A DNA stretch of 64,000 nt, from contig JAONGR010000001.1 of assembly GCA_028375605.1 (NCBI GenBank), forward strand, positions 124,001 to 188,000, in the 5' to 3' direction. Under the pieces are notes generated by a model. The model saw only the letters and a list, made by a program, of their open reading frames with translations. It did not search any database and was not told where the DNA came from. How positions within the stretch are numbered: position 1 is the stretch's first letter; every line of letters starts with the position of its first letter. The position numbers and the translations under genes were made by a program. Positions 43,917 through 52,507 of this stretch are shown here, one piece after another. Origin of the DNA: Arcobacteraceae bacterium (GTDB lineage Bacteria; Campylobacterota; Campylobacteria; Campylobacterales; Arcobacteraceae).

Positions 43917-44732
43917 TTAACTAATTAAATTATTATAGATATCTTTAACATTTTTCCCTGTTAATTTAGATAGTATTTTTGCTTTTTGTTTTGGAGGTAA
44001 TTTCAGTTCATGGATATCTTCTTCTGTAATAATACCTCTATTTAAAGATTCAATAGGTTTTATAATAACCACCCACTCACCTCTAATAGTAGTTTCTTTT
44101 AATTGTGCTAAGATATCTACTATTTTACCCTTATATCGTGTTTCATATTTTTTTGTCAACTCTTTAGTTATAAAAACTTCTCTAGAAGAGTCAAGATAAA
44201 AAATCTCCTCTACTAGCTTCATTAATCTATGTGGAGACTCATAAAGAATTGCTAGATTTTCACTGTTCATAACCTTATCTAATATATCAGATCTATTTGT
44301 ACCTTTATGAGGTAAAAAACCAAAAAAAGTAAAAGTTGTATTTGAAAAACCACTAGCTGCATATGCAGTTAAAATAGCATTTGCCCCAGGTAAAACATCA
44401 TACTCTATATTATTTTCTAAACAAAAATCAACTAAAAAACTACCAGGATCACTAACACAAGGCATTCCTGCATCACTCATGTATATACATTTTTTTGATT
44501 CAAGTAAAATTTGATTATCTTTAGTTAAAAAATCTTTCTCATTATGAGAATGGACACTGATATATTCAAATGGAGGGAATGTTATCTCAAGTCTTTGAGA
44601 TATTAAAGAAATAAGTTTTTTTGTCACTCTTGTGTCTTCACACAAGATAAGTTCACCATCTTTTAAAACTTCGATAGTTCTAAAAGATATATCTCCTAAA
44701 TTACCAATAGGAGTGGGAACAAATGCAAGCAT
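43917..44732 (-). CDS. rsmI: 16S rRNA (cytidine 1402-2'-O) methyltransferase
   Basis: RsmI methylates the ribose of C1402 in the 16S rRNA decoding centre with S-adenosylmethionine. The 271-residue protein has the tetrapyrrole-methylase fold: 'VPTPIGNLGDISFRTIEVL', 'LCEDTRVT', 'SDAGMPCVSDPG', 'LPGANAILTAYAASGF' and 'FFGFLPHKG', in family order. It starts where rpmE stops (one-base overlap), so the two translation genes are coupled. Confidence 0.95.
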   Translation of the reverse strand: MLAFVPTPIGNLGDISFRTIEVLKDGELILCEDTRVTKKLISLISQRLEITFPPFEYISVHSHNEKDFLTKDNQILLESKKCIYMSDAGMPCVSDPGSFLVDFCLENNIEYDVLPGANAILTAYAASGFSNTTFTFFGFLPHKGTNRSDILDKVMNSENLAILYESPHRLMKLVEEIFYLDSSREVFITKELTKKYETRYKGKIVDILAQLKETTIRGEWVVIIKPIESLNRGIITEEDIHELKLPPKQKAKILSKLTGKNVKDIYNNLIS

Positions 44733-44932
44733 TATTTCATTGCGTATCTAGCTTTGAATTTTTCAACTCTACCAGCAGCATCTACAATTTTTTGCTCACC
44801 TGTAAAGAATGGGTGACATTCAGAACAGATATCAATTTTCATTGTTTCTACATTTGATTTTGTTTCAAATGAATTTCCACAAGCACAAGTAACTGCACAA
44901 GTTTTGTAATCTGGGTGTATCTCTTTTTTCAT
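44732..44932 (-). CDS. rpmE: 50S ribosomal protein L31
   Basis: The 66-residue L31 is the zinc-binding form: cysteines in '[11 protein letters not shown]' and '[10 protein letters not shown]' fit the C-x-C and C-x2-C pattern. '[10 protein letters not shown]' near the end is diagnostic. The RBS AAGGAA precedes ATG at 44932. Upstream lies a TATAAT (44999-45004) and a strong hairpin in the leader, so expression may be autogenously controlled. rsmI follows with a one-base overlap. Confidence 0.96.
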   Translation of the reverse strand: MKKEIHPDYKTCAVTCACGNSFETKSNVETMKIDICSECHPFFTGEQKIVDAAGRVEKFKARYAMK

Positions 44933-44956
44933 GAGGTTTCCTTTTTAATTTTATAT

Positions 44957-44986
44957 TAAAGGGTCGAGTCTAGATGTCGCCCTTTA
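44957..44986 (-). promoter_or_regulatory. Hairpin in the rpmE 5' leader, candidate L31 autoregulatory element
   Basis: In the minus-strand RNA, UAAAGGGCGA pairs with UCG(A)CCCUUUA, a 10-bp stem with one bulged A and a 9-base loop that includes UCUAGA. It starts a few bases after the expected transcription start and ends 24 bases before the ATG. No U-tract follows. L31 leader structures are known in several other phyla, so a protein-binding role is plausible. Confidence 0.5.
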
Positions 44987-44998
44987 TTAAAGTTGCGA

Positions 44999-45004
44999 AT
45001 TATA
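44999..45004 (-). promoter_or_regulatory. Candidate -10 element for rpmE
   Basis: TATAAT on the minus strand, 67 bases upstream of the rpmE ATG and about 13 bases before the leader hairpin. The -35 is weak. It lies between the stop of the GGDEF gene and rpmE. Confidence 0.5.
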
Positions 45005-45021
45005 CAAGTTTTAAGCTAAAA

Positions 45022-45990
45022 TTAAAATAAATCGATAGTACTATTATCTTCTTCTTTATAAATAGCAACTTCACCTCTACCATTATTTCTTGCTTCATTT
45101 AAAAAACTGTCTGCATTTTTTAGAACTTGATTAATATCATTACTATCTTCAGGGAAAGAAGATATTCCTATACAAATTGTTTTTTTTAATATCTGATTCG
45201 TGTTCTCATTTACGATGATTTCTGCTTGCGCAAATTCATTAATAATTCTCTTCGCAATATTTTCAGCTTCACTATTTGACTTTAAATTTACCAATGCAAC
45301 TAAAAATTCATCACCCGTTAATCTCGCAACAATATCAAAATCCTTTACACTTTTGTGAATCACTTTTGCTAATTCAATAAGAACTTTATCTCCAATATCA
45401 TAATCAAACTCATCAATTACTGCTTTAAATCTATCTATTCCAATCATTAAAAAAGATATATTTTCTTCTTTTTTATTTGAGAGCGAAATAATTTTATGTA
45501 TATGTTCAATTAAATATTTTCTATTATGAACATTTGTTACACTATCTATTGAAGAGGCTTCAATATGATGTTTTTTCATTATCCCATTTTGTAAAATTGG
45601 TGATATTTGAAAAAAAGCAGCATCTAAAAAATCTTTATCCTCAGTCAGTAAATTATATTTAGTTTCATTTTGAGTATTAAAAGAGATAATTGCATTTATT
45701 TCAGTATGTGTATTCACAATAAAATAAACTGTAAATTCACCATCTAAATAAAACTCTTCACCTTTTTTAAGAATAGAGCTTGTGGTTTCATCTTTTAAAT
45801 CAAATAACGAAAAATTAATACTTTTTAAATCATATTTATTTTCCAACCATTCGAAAAGGGTATTTGCCATCTCGTTTAAGTTTTCACTGTATTGTAACTG
45901 ATCATACAAATCATAAATACCCTCAAGTTTCTTGAGTTTAGTTTTATCATCCATCGCCAGTTGAATTAAATTAAGCATTCTTGTTTTCAT
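45022..45990 (-). CDS. GGDEF-domain protein, probable diguanylate cyclase
   Basis: The 322-residue protein has an N-terminal region of about 140 residues, possibly a small sensory domain ('LNEMANTLFEWLENKYDL'), and a GGDEF domain from about 145 with 'DSVTNVHNRKYLIEHI', 'FLMIGIDRFKAVIDEFDYDIGDKVL' (split motif) and 'ARLTGDEFLVAL'. The signature is TGDEF, Thr replacing the first Gly. No RxxD inhibitory site is seen just before it. It has no membrane helix. It probably makes c-di-GMP, though the altered first position leaves some doubt. Its start lies close to the stop of the pseudouridine synthase. Confidence 0.85.
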   Translation of the reverse strand: MKTRMLNLIQLAMDDKTKLKKLEGIYDLYDQLQYSENLNEMANTLFEWLENKYDLKSINFSLFDLKDETTSSILKKGEEFYLDGEFTVYFIVNTHTEINAIISFNTQNETKYNLLTEDKDFLDAAFFQISPILQNGIMKKHHIEASSIDSVTNVHNRKYLIEHIHKIISLSNKKEENISFLMIGIDRFKAVIDEFDYDIGDKVLIELAKVIHKSVKDFDIVARLTGDEFLVALVNLKSNSEAENIAKRIINEFAQAEIIVNENTNQILKKTICIGISSFPEDSNDINQVLKNADSFLNEARNNGRGEVAIYKEEDNSTIDLF

Positions 45991-46007
45991 ACTAATTATT
46001 CTAACGG

Positions 46008-46892
46008 TTATAAACTTAGTTTTGAGTAAATTTTATATTTTATATTCTTATATTGAAAACTTAAATAGTTAGCATGCAGTAAAAGTCTATGATGACCAGT
46101 TTTATTTATCCTTACATTCATTTCTAATTTTTTTAACAAATACATATCTGCAATATCTTCCGAAATACCATAAATTGGGTCTCCAACAATTCGATGACCA
46201 ATACTATCTAAATGAACTCGTATTTGGTGTTGCCTTCCGGTCATTGGAGTAGCTTCAATTAGAGTCTGATTTTTTTCAGAATCATATTTGATAGGTTTAA
46301 TATATGTTAAAGAATCTTTCCCTTCAATTGACGTTTCCATTTTCACACCAATTTTACTATTTATGGCTTTACTGATTCCACTATCAATTGGAAATGATTC
46401 TTTAATCTTTCCATCAACTACCGCTAAATAGTTTTTATCATATTCCTTATTTTCAAACATCTCTTTTAAAATAATATCACTGCATTTATTTTTAGTCACT
46501 AACACTAAACCTGATGTTTCTTGGTCTATTCTATGCGCTAAATTTGCACTTTCTCCGAAATGAAATCGTATTTCGTCAAGCAAAGTATATTCAGTATTTC
46601 TTGATGTTGGATGAACCATGATTCCAGAAGGTTTATCAAATACAGCAAAGTCTTCAGTTTCAAATATAGGTTTTAAACCTCTAGTATGACCTTCAAATAA
46701 AGCAACTTGGATAAACTCACCTTGAACTTTTTGTCCATTTTGCAAAACTTTATTATTTTCATCAAATACACGCCCTTTTGCCAATAATTTTTGAGAATTA
46801 GAAATATTTAAATGTGTATTATCTATTAAGAACTGTTGTATTTTTTTACCTGTATCAGACTTTATGTAAAATTTTTTTAACATGAATGGCAT
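46008..46892 (-). CDS. RluA-family RNA pseudouridine synthase
   Basis: The protein of about 294 residues has an N-terminal S4-like region ('SNSQKLLAKGRV') and the RluA catalytic domain with 'FDKPSGIMVHPTS', the catalytic Asp in 'AHRIDQETSGLVLV', and 'TGRQHQIRVHL'. It isomerises uridine in rRNA or tRNA, the target position being unknown. ATG at 46892 has GAAGG six bases upstream; a TTG three bases further up and an ATG at 46883 are alternatives. Confidence 0.92.
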   Translation of the reverse strand: MPFMLKKFYIKSDTGKKIQQFLIDNTHLNISNSQKLLAKGRVFDENNKVLQNGQKVQGEFIQVALFEGHTRGLKPIFETEDFAVFDKPSGIMVHPTSRNTEYTLLDEIRFHFGESANLAHRIDQETSGLVLVTKNKCSDIILKEMFENKEYDKNYLAVVDGKIKESFPIDSGISKAINSKIGVKMETSIEGKDSLTYIKPIKYDSEKNQTLIEATPMTGRQHQIRVHLDSIGHRIVGDPIYGISEDIADMYLLKKLEMNVRINKTGHHRLLLHANYLSFQYKNIKYKIYSKLSL

Positions 46893-46928
46893 CAATAACC
46901 TTCTATATCTAGTTTGTGTAATTTAATT

Positions 46929-46943
46929 ATAGCAAAGTGCTAT
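46929..46943. repeat. Short inverted repeat in the divergent region before ispDF
   Basis: ATAGCA-AAG-TGCTAT is a perfect 6-bp inverted repeat with a 3-base centre, in the 114-base gap between the divergently transcribed pseudouridine synthase and ispDF. It may be an operator; nothing further can be said. Confidence 0.3.
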
Positions 46944-47006
46944 CTAATAACATATTAAGTAGTTTTTATGTAAAATTCGTAACTTTTTTACACACTAAGG
47001 AGATAT

Positions 47007-48131
47007 GTGAATGATATAACATTAGTTGTTTTATGTGCTGGAGAATCATCTCGATTTGAATTATCAGTAAAAAAACAATGGATTAGACTAGATGATGAAC
47101 CATTGTGGTTAAATGTTTCTAGAAGACTATCATCCTATTCTAACTTTCAACAAACTATTGTAATTGGACACAAAAATGAATTATCCTATATGGAAAACTT
47201 TTCAGAAGATTTTTTATTTGTAACAGGAGGGGAAACAAGACAACAATCCATTGTCAATGCGCTCACACATGTAACTTCAAAATATGTTATGATTACTGAT
47301 GTTGCAAGATGTTGTGTTCCTCAATCGGTAATTATGAACTTAATTACTCACAAAAATGACGCTTCAATAATAGTTCCCATATTAAAAATATCAGATACAG
47401 TTGTATACGAAGATAACACAATCAATAGAGACAATGTAAAAATCGTTCAAACTCCCCAATTATCTCAAACCAATATCTTAAAAAAAGCTACTCTCTCATC
47501 AACTGAATTTACTGATGATAGTAGTGCAATTAAAAGTATTGGTGGTTCAGTTAAATATATCGCTGGTTCTGATAAGTCTATAAAAATCACTTTTGGTGAA
47601 GAGATGGATCAATTAACTTGTCTTAAACAAGCAAATTCAAACACATTTTTAGGCAATGGAATAGATATTCATGTCTTTGAAAAAAACAAAAAAATGGTTT
47701 TAGGTGGCGTAGAAATAGAGTCAAAATTTGGATTTAAAGCACATAGTGATGGAGATGTTCTCATTCATAGCGTGATTGATTCTTTATTAGGTGCTTGTGG
47801 AGCGGGTGATATCGGTGAATTTTTTCCGGATACTGATCCTCAGTATAAAGGCGCTGACTCAAAAGACTTACTAAAACATATCGTAAAATTCATAACTAAT
47901 GTTGGTTACGAAATAATCAATGTTGATTTAACAATTTTAGCAGAAATACCAAAAATAAATCCTCACAAAAAAGCTATTAGAAGTACAATGGCAAAACTAT
48001 TAAATATAGAAACACAAAAAATAAACATAAAAGCAACAACAGCGGAAAAAATGAGCTTTGTTGGAAGAGAAGAAGGTGTAGTAGTACTGAGTAGTGCAAC
48101 ACTAAAATATTATGATTGGACAAAAAAATGA
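47007..48131 (+). CDS. ispDF: Bifunctional IspD/IspF isoprenoid biosynthesis enzyme
   Basis: The 374-residue fusion carries two steps of the MEP pathway. Residues 1-205 are the 4-diphosphocytidyl-methylerythritol synthase half ('VLCAGESSRF', 'GETRQQSIVNAL', 'VQTPQLSQ'). Residues 215-374 are the cyclodiphosphate synthase half, with metal ligands in 'GIDIHVF' and 'SDGDVLIHSVIDSL', 'GDIGEFFPDTD' and 'TTAEKMSFVGREEG'. Such fusions are usual in Campylobacterota. The start is GTG at 47007: AAGGAG lies four bases before it, and the overlapping ATG at 47005 runs into TGA. The 3' end overlaps the next gene by ATGA. Confidence 0.95.
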   Translation: MNDITLVVLCAGESSRFELSVKKQWIRLDDEPLWLNVSRRLSSYSNFQQTIVIGHKNELSYMENFSEDFLFVTGGETRQQSIVNALTHVTSKYVMITDVARCCVPQSVIMNLITHKNDASIIVPILKISDTVVYEDNTINRDNVKIVQTPQLSQTNILKKATLSSTEFTDDSSAIKSIGGSVKYIAGSDKSIKITFGEEMDQLTCLKQANSNTFLGNGIDIHVFEKNKKMVLGGVEIESKFGFKAHSDGDVLIHSVIDSLLGACGAGDIGEFFPDTDPQYKGADSKDLLKHIVKFITNVGYEIINVDLTILAEIPKINPHKKAIRSTMAKLLNIETQKINIKATTAEKMSFVGREEGVVVLSSATLKYYDWTKK

Positions 48132-49012
48132 ATATATTAATATTAGATGAAGAAGTTTATTTAGCACAAAAAGTTGCGATGAGATTACAAGAAGAAGGAA
48201 ATGGCTGTACTCATGTATCAAACATAAAAGAGATACAATTTGATACTAATTACGATGCAGTTTTACTTTCAACAAATATAAGTAGTAGTGATGTTCATAA
48301 AATTATTACACATTTTAATAATAGTATCATAATATTATTGGTTTCATATATCAATGATACAACAGTAACAAAACCTTTAAAAGACGGAGCAAACGATTAT
48401 ATTGTTAAGCCTTTTATTATGGATGAATTAGTACGAAAAATATATCATTATGATGAATTTAAACGTCTAAAACAAAATAACATAAATTTAGAAAACTATA
48501 TAAATTTTGCATTTAATAATATTAAACATGAAGAAGAAGTACCAAATAACTTGCCATTTGTAATTGAAACAAAAGACCAAAGAATAGCAGATAAAATAGT
48601 ATTTGATGTTGCAAAAAAACTCAATAAAACAATCAAATTTATTTCATTAGAAAAACACACAAAAGTCAATCCAGAAGACTTTCGTAATGAATTGTTATAT
48701 ATTTATGATTTTCATTATGCAAAAAAAGCCTCTAAAGATCTTATTTTAAATACTATATCCGAATATGATGTAATCATATCTTCCCTCGAAGATTTAGGTG
48801 AGATTGAATATCCTAAAATTACAATAGAATCAGCAAATAAATTATCTGTTGTTGATTCTATTTTGACAATCAACGATTATGTTAAACTAATGGTTGTTAG
48901 TTTTCAAAATAAATATCCTGATACTGAACTTAGTCGACGTCTTGGAATAAGTAGAAAATCTCTTTGGGAAAAAAGAAAAAAATTCGGTATAGAAAAAAAT
49001 AGGGGTAACTAA
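48128..49012 (+). CDS. cemR: Atypical orphan response regulator, HP1021/Cj1608/CemR type
   Basis: The protein of about 294 residues has an N-terminal receiver-like domain, a middle region and a C-terminal Fis-type helix-turn-helix ('ELSRRLGISRKSLWEKRKKF'). The phospho-acceptor Asp is replaced by Ser48 in 'YDAVLLST', while Asp7/Glu8 and Lys94 in 'IVKPF' remain, so it probably works without phosphorylation. HP1021 (H. pylori), Cj1608 and CemR (Arcobacter) share this form and the place after ispDF; they control energy metabolism and bind oriC. ATG at 48128 overlaps the ispDF stop (ATGA) and is preferred to the TTG at 48116. Symbol is by analogy. Confidence 0.88.
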   Translation: MNILILDEEVYLAQKVAMRLQEEGNGCTHVSNIKEIQFDTNYDAVLLSTNISSSDVHKIITHFNNSIIILLVSYINDTTVTKPLKDGANDYIVKPFIMDELVRKIYHYDEFKRLKQNNINLENYINFAFNNIKHEEEVPNNLPFVIETKDQRIADKIVFDVAKKLNKTIKFISLEKHTKVNPEDFRNELLYIYDFHYAKKASKDLILNTISEYDVIISSLEDLGEIEYPKITIESANKLSVVDSILTINDYVKLMVVSFQNKYPDTELSRRLGISRKSLWEKRKKFGIEKNRGN

Positions 49013-49013
49013 G

Positions 49014-49484
49014 ATGAGAAAACTTTTTCTAACTCTTGGATATAGTGGGCTTAGTCCAAAAGCTCCTGGTACTATTGGTAGTATTGTAGCTTTAGCACTT
49101 GGGTTACTTTTGCTAAATTACATTAGCATCACAACATTGTTTTTATTAGCTTTACTTATTTCTGCATTTGCCGTCAAACAAATTGATATCTATGAAAAAG
49201 AAGTAGGAGTACATGATGGTTCTGAAATAGTAATAGATGAACTAGCTGGGATGTGGATTGCACTAGGAATTGCAAATGCAACATCAGATAATTACATAAT
49301 TGCAGGTTTAGCTTTCATATATTTTAGACTTTTTGATATTTGGAAACCTTCTATTATAGGTAAAATTGATAGAGATGTAAAAGGTGGATGGGGAGTAATG
49401 GGTGATGATATCGTTGCTGGATTATTTGCTGGACTGTGTACTAGTATGACATATTTTCTACTACTTAAATACTCGATTTTATAA
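49014..49484 (+). CDS. pgpA: Phosphatidylglycerophosphatase A
   Basis: PgpA removes phosphate from phosphatidylglycerol phosphate in the inner membrane. The 156-residue protein shows 'GYSGLSPKAPGTIGSIVAL', the acidic site in 'IVIDELAGMW', and 'FRLFDIWKP', all family signatures, with four hydrophobic segments. It starts just after the regulator's stop and ends before the strong terminator, so ispDF, the regulator and pgpA are one operon. Confidence 0.93.
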   Translation: MRKLFLTLGYSGLSPKAPGTIGSIVALALGLLLLNYISITTLFLLALLISAFAVKQIDIYEKEVGVHDGSEIVIDELAGMWIALGIANATSDNYIIAGLAFIYFRLFDIWKPSIIGKIDRDVKGGWGVMGDDIVAGLFAGLCTSMTYFLLLKYSIL

Positions 49485-49500
49485 AATCAAATCATTATAA

Positions 49501-49534
49501 AAAAAGGCTTGATTCAAAGAAATCAAGCCTTTTT
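49501..49534. terminator. Bidirectional intrinsic terminator between pgpA and nadC
   Basis: A perfect 14-bp stem (49501-49514 with 49521-49534) closes around a six-base loop. A-rich and T-rich flanks give a U-tract in both directions, so it should terminate the pgpA transcript on the plus strand and the nadC transcript on the minus strand. It is the clearest terminator of the window. Confidence 0.92.
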
Positions 49535-49551
49535 TATTTTTGCTCTAAATT

Positions 49552-50376
49552 TTAATCAAATTTCATAGAAAAATCAAGCCATGTGGCTTGATGAATTATA
49601 CTACCACTACTAATAGCATTTATCCCTGTATCTAAATACGATTCTATTGTTTCTTGAGTAATGTTTCCACTAGCTTCTAATAATATATGAGGGTACTTAT
49701 CATCTCTAAAAGCTGATACTTCCTTAATCTCATTAGGTGTCATATTATCACACATAATAATATCAGCACCCGCATGCATAGCTTCTTGAACCTGCGCAAA
49801 TGTTTCACATTCAATTTCTATTTTCGTAACCCATGATATTCTTTTTCTTGCTTTTTTTACAAACTCTTCTAAATTATCTATTGTTTTAAGATGAGTATCT
49901 TTTAACATTAAACAATCATCAAGTCCTAGTCTATGATTTATCGCACCACCAACTCGACTTGCATATTTCTCAAAATTTCTAAGCTGTGGTCTTGTTTTTC
50001 GAGTATCCAGTAATACAACTTGACTATCTTTTAAAAGTTTTGCATAAGAGTTAGCACTAGTAGCAATTCCTGAAGCATGTTGTAATAAATTTAAAAATGT
50101 TCTTTCACTACTAAGTAATACTGATGCCTTCCCTTCAAGTTCAGCAATAACATCACCTTTGTAAACATTTTCACCATCTTTAATCAAAAATTTACAATCA
50201 AATTTTTCAGCACGAGCTAATACTCTGGCATATTTTACACCTGCTAACACACCATCATCTTTCGCTATAACACGCGCTGTAAATCTTCCTTTGGGAGCTA
50301 TATCAAAAAATAAATCTCCTCTACCATTATCTTCAACAATAGCATTTTTTACAAATTTTCTTATATTAATACCCAT
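49552..50376 (-). CDS. nadC: Nicotinate-nucleotide pyrophosphorylase (carboxylating)
   Basis: NadC turns quinolinate and PRPP into nicotinate mononucleotide in NAD synthesis. The 274-residue protein has 'SERTFLNLLQHASGIAT', 'LLDTRKTRPQLRNFEKYA', 'INHRLGLDDCLMLKDTH' and 'EIECETFAQVQEAM', all diagnostic. The length is normal. It follows nadA with a 2-base gap; nadB is not in this window. Confidence 0.95.
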   Translation of the reverse strand: MGINIRKFVKNAIVEDNGRGDLFFDIAPKGRFTARVIAKDDGVLAGVKYARVLARAEKFDCKFLIKDGENVYKGDVIAELEGKASVLLSSERTFLNLLQHASGIATSANSYAKLLKDSQVVLLDTRKTRPQLRNFEKYASRVGGAINHRLGLDDCLMLKDTHLKTIDNLEEFVKKARKRISWVTKIEIECETFAQVQEAMHAGADIIMCDNMTPNEIKEVSAFRDDKYPHILLEASGNITQETIESYLDTGINAISSGSIIHQATWLDFSMKFD

Positions 50377-50378
50377 AA

Positions 50379-51371
50379 CTATACCTCAAACATTCTATTT
50401 AATGCAATTTTTGCATATTTTTCTGTTTCTTCTGGAATAATAATTTCATTCATATAACTTCCATCTTTAATTGAAAGTAACGTATTATATAAATCTTCTA
50501 TTACTGTTTCATTCATTGTTGGACATTCAGGTTTTGTGGAGCTTAATACATATGTATTTTTAGGACGAAGTCTATTTACCATATTATATTCTGTTCCAAC
50601 CACAACCTTTTGATCAGGAGATATCTCATTAGTTATATAATTAATAAGTTGAGAAGTTGAACCAGAGAAATCAGCTTTAGCGACAATAGCAGGATCACAC
50701 TCAGGATGAACTGCAACTAAAATATCAGGATATTTTTCTCTATAAAAATCTATATCATCAGTAGTAAAAAGCTGATGAACTGAACAAAAACCATTAAAAC
50801 AAATGATATCCGAATTTATTACATCTTCTATTTCATCAATCCCAACAACTGACGATTTTAGTTTCATTTGATTTGCAAAATTTTGTCCTAAACAACGATC
50901 AGGAACAAAAAATATTTTTTTACCACTTTCTAAACCTTTAGTAATAATCTTAAATGCATTTGAACTAGTACAAACATATCCACCCATTTTTCCAACTTCT
51001 GCTTTTACTTCAGCAGAAGAATTAATATATGTAATAGGCAAAATATCTTCATTTGCTAATCCAGCTTCATTTAAAGTTTTTAAATTTTCTTTAAAATATT
51101 GTACATCAATCATTTTAGCCATCGCACAACAGGCAATCTTAGGCATCATAACTCTTTTTTCAGGGGCAAGTACTTTTAAGCTTTGTCCCATAAATCCAAC
51201 TCCACAGAAAATAATATTCTTTTGTGGTGCTGCCATACCTCTTTTTGCAAGCTCTAAACTATCACCCGTAATATCTGCCATGTCAAAAACTTCATCTTTT
51301 TGATAAAAGTGTGCAACTATAGCAACATCAAGTTCTTGTTTTAACTTTTCAATCTCTTCTTTAAAATTCAT
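50379..51371 (-). CDS. nadA: Quinolinate synthase A
   Basis: NadA condenses iminoaspartate with dihydroxyacetone phosphate to quinolinate, using a [4Fe-4S] cluster. The 330-residue protein has 'AHFYQKDEVFDMADITGDS', cluster cysteines in 'PKIACCAMAKM', 'CFNGFCSVHQ' and 'TKPECPTMNE', plus 'VHPECDP'. It shares a transcript with nadC. The 181-base gap upstream holds divergent promoters for nadA and plsY. Confidence 0.95.
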   Translation of the reverse strand: MNFKEEIEKLKQELDVAIVAHFYQKDEVFDMADITGDSLELAKRGMAAPQKNIIFCGVGFMGQSLKVLAPEKRVMMPKIACCAMAKMIDVQYFKENLKTLNEAGLANEDILPITYINSSAEVKAEVGKMGGYVCTSSNAFKIITKGLESGKKIFFVPDRCLGQNFANQMKLKSSVVGIDEIEDVINSDIICFNGFCSVHQLFTTDDIDFYREKYPDILVAVHPECDPAIVAKADFSGSTSQLINYITNEISPDQKVVVGTEYNMVNRLRPKNTYVLSSTKPECPTMNETVIEDLYNTLLSIKDGSYMNEIIIPEETEKYAKIALNRMFEV

Positions 51372-51482
51372 CTATTTTATTTCCTAAACTTTTCTATATA
51401 CGTAAATATATCAAATTCTTAGTTATATATAGATATTTTTTATACCAATTTACCTTAAATTGATTGATTATTGCAAAATTTT

Positions 51483-51488
51483 TATAAT
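51483..51488 (+). promoter_or_regulatory. Candidate -10 element upstream of plsY
   Basis: TATAAT lies 65 bases before the plsY ATG, with TTGCAA about 17 bases upstream as a weak -35. A second AT-rich element (GATAAAATA) nearer the gene near 51530 is an alternative. AAAAGGA precedes the ATG. Confidence 0.35.
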
Positions 51489-51552
51489 ATAATGTTAATT
51501 ATGAATAAAACTATATTTAGATAAAATACAGCAATTAACAAAAAGGAATTTT

Positions 51553-52176
51553 ATGGACTTTTTTACAAATCCAAATATTATATTTTATATTTTAGCTTAT
51601 TTAATTGGATCAATTCCATTTGGATTATTACTTGCAAAAAAATATGCAGGTGTAAATGTACAAGAATCAGGTAGTAAAAGTATTGGAGCTACAAATGTTT
51701 TAAGAGTTGTTAAACAAACAAATCCAGCTTTAGCAAAAAAACTTGGTATTGCAACAGTATTGTTAGATGCAGTAAAAGGGGCTGTCGTTATTGGCATTGC
51801 CATGGCGTATGGAATGAGTATAGAGACATTATGGGCTATTTCCGTTATTAGTGTACTTGGTCATTGTTATAGTGTTTATTTAGGATTTGAGGGTGGTAAA
51901 GGTGTGGCTACTGGACTTGGTGTATTTTTAGTTCTAATTCCTATTCCTACAATTATAGGCGCACTCGTATGGGGATTTTGTGCGAAGGTATTAAAAATAT
52001 CTTCTATCTCTTCGCTTTTAGGACTAATAGGTGTTGTTATATCTGCCATAGTATTAAATAATGGATTAGAAATAGAATCAAATGCACCTATGTATATCAT
52101 TACTTTTATTATTTTTTATAAACATATACCAAATATTATGAGACTTGTAAAAGGTGAAGAGGCAAAGGTTGCTTAG
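51553..52176 (+). CDS. plsY: Glycerol-3-phosphate acyltransferase PlsY
   Basis: PlsY is the membrane enzyme that transfers acyl groups from acyl phosphate to glycerol-3-phosphate, starting phospholipid synthesis. The 207-residue protein has 'YLIGSIPFGLLLAKK', 'SGSKSIGATNVLRV' and 'FEGGKGVATGLGVFL', the three conserved loops, with five hydrophobic segments. It is followed by folB on the same strand after 13 bases, an arrangement also seen in other Campylobacterota. Confidence 0.95.
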   Translation: MDFFTNPNIIFYILAYLIGSIPFGLLLAKKYAGVNVQESGSKSIGATNVLRVVKQTNPALAKKLGIATVLLDAVKGAVVIGIAMAYGMSIETLWAISVISVLGHCYSVYLGFEGGKGVATGLGVFLVLIPIPTIIGALVWGFCAKVLKISSISSLLGLIGVVISAIVLNNGLEIESNAPMYIITFIIFYKHIPNIMRLVKGEEAKVA

Positions 52177-52189
52177 TTCATCTAAAAAT

Positions 52190-52507
52190 ATGAAAGTGTC
52201 TATAGATAGTTTAACATTTAAAACTATCATAGGTATTTTACCATTTGAAAGAGTGACAAAACAAAAAGTTGTTTTAGATATATCTTTTACTTATAAATTT
52301 GTCAAAGGTCAAAAAGATTTTATAGATTATAGTCATGTAGCTAATATGGCAAAAATGATTATGAAAAAAGAAAAATTTTTACTTATTGAAGATGCAATTA
52401 TCTATTTGGATAGGGCTTTATCTTCAGAATTTCCTATCAAAAAACTAAAAATAAAAGTTACAAAACCAGACATTTTAAAGAACTGTACAGTAAGTGTTTC
52501 AGGCTAA
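52190..52507 (+). CDS. folB: Dihydroneopterin aldolase-type protein (FolB-like)
   Basis: The protein of about 105 residues starting at ATG 52190 reads 'KVSIDSLTFKTIIGILPFER', typical of FolB, followed by 'QKVVLDISF', 'IDYSHVANM' and the Lys-rich C-terminal strand 'LKIKVTKPD'. FolB cleaves dihydroneopterin in folate synthesis. A GTG at 52154 would add 12 residues and overlap plsY and is less likely. 'LIEDAI' replaces the more common 'LLE' glutamate motif with the Glu retained. It overlaps the convergent unknown gene by four bases. Confidence 0.85.
   Translation: MKVSIDSLTFKTIIGILPFERVTKQKVVLDISFTYKFVKGQKDFIDYSHVANMAKMIMKKEKFLLIEDAIIYLDRALSSEFPIKKLKIKVTKPDILKNCTVSVSG

Noticed and set aside
44957-44986. 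Intrinsic terminator for the GGDEF gene
   Set aside because: The hairpin is followed by a mixed A/U stretch without a U-tract, and it lies after a TATAAT, so a leader structure is more likely.
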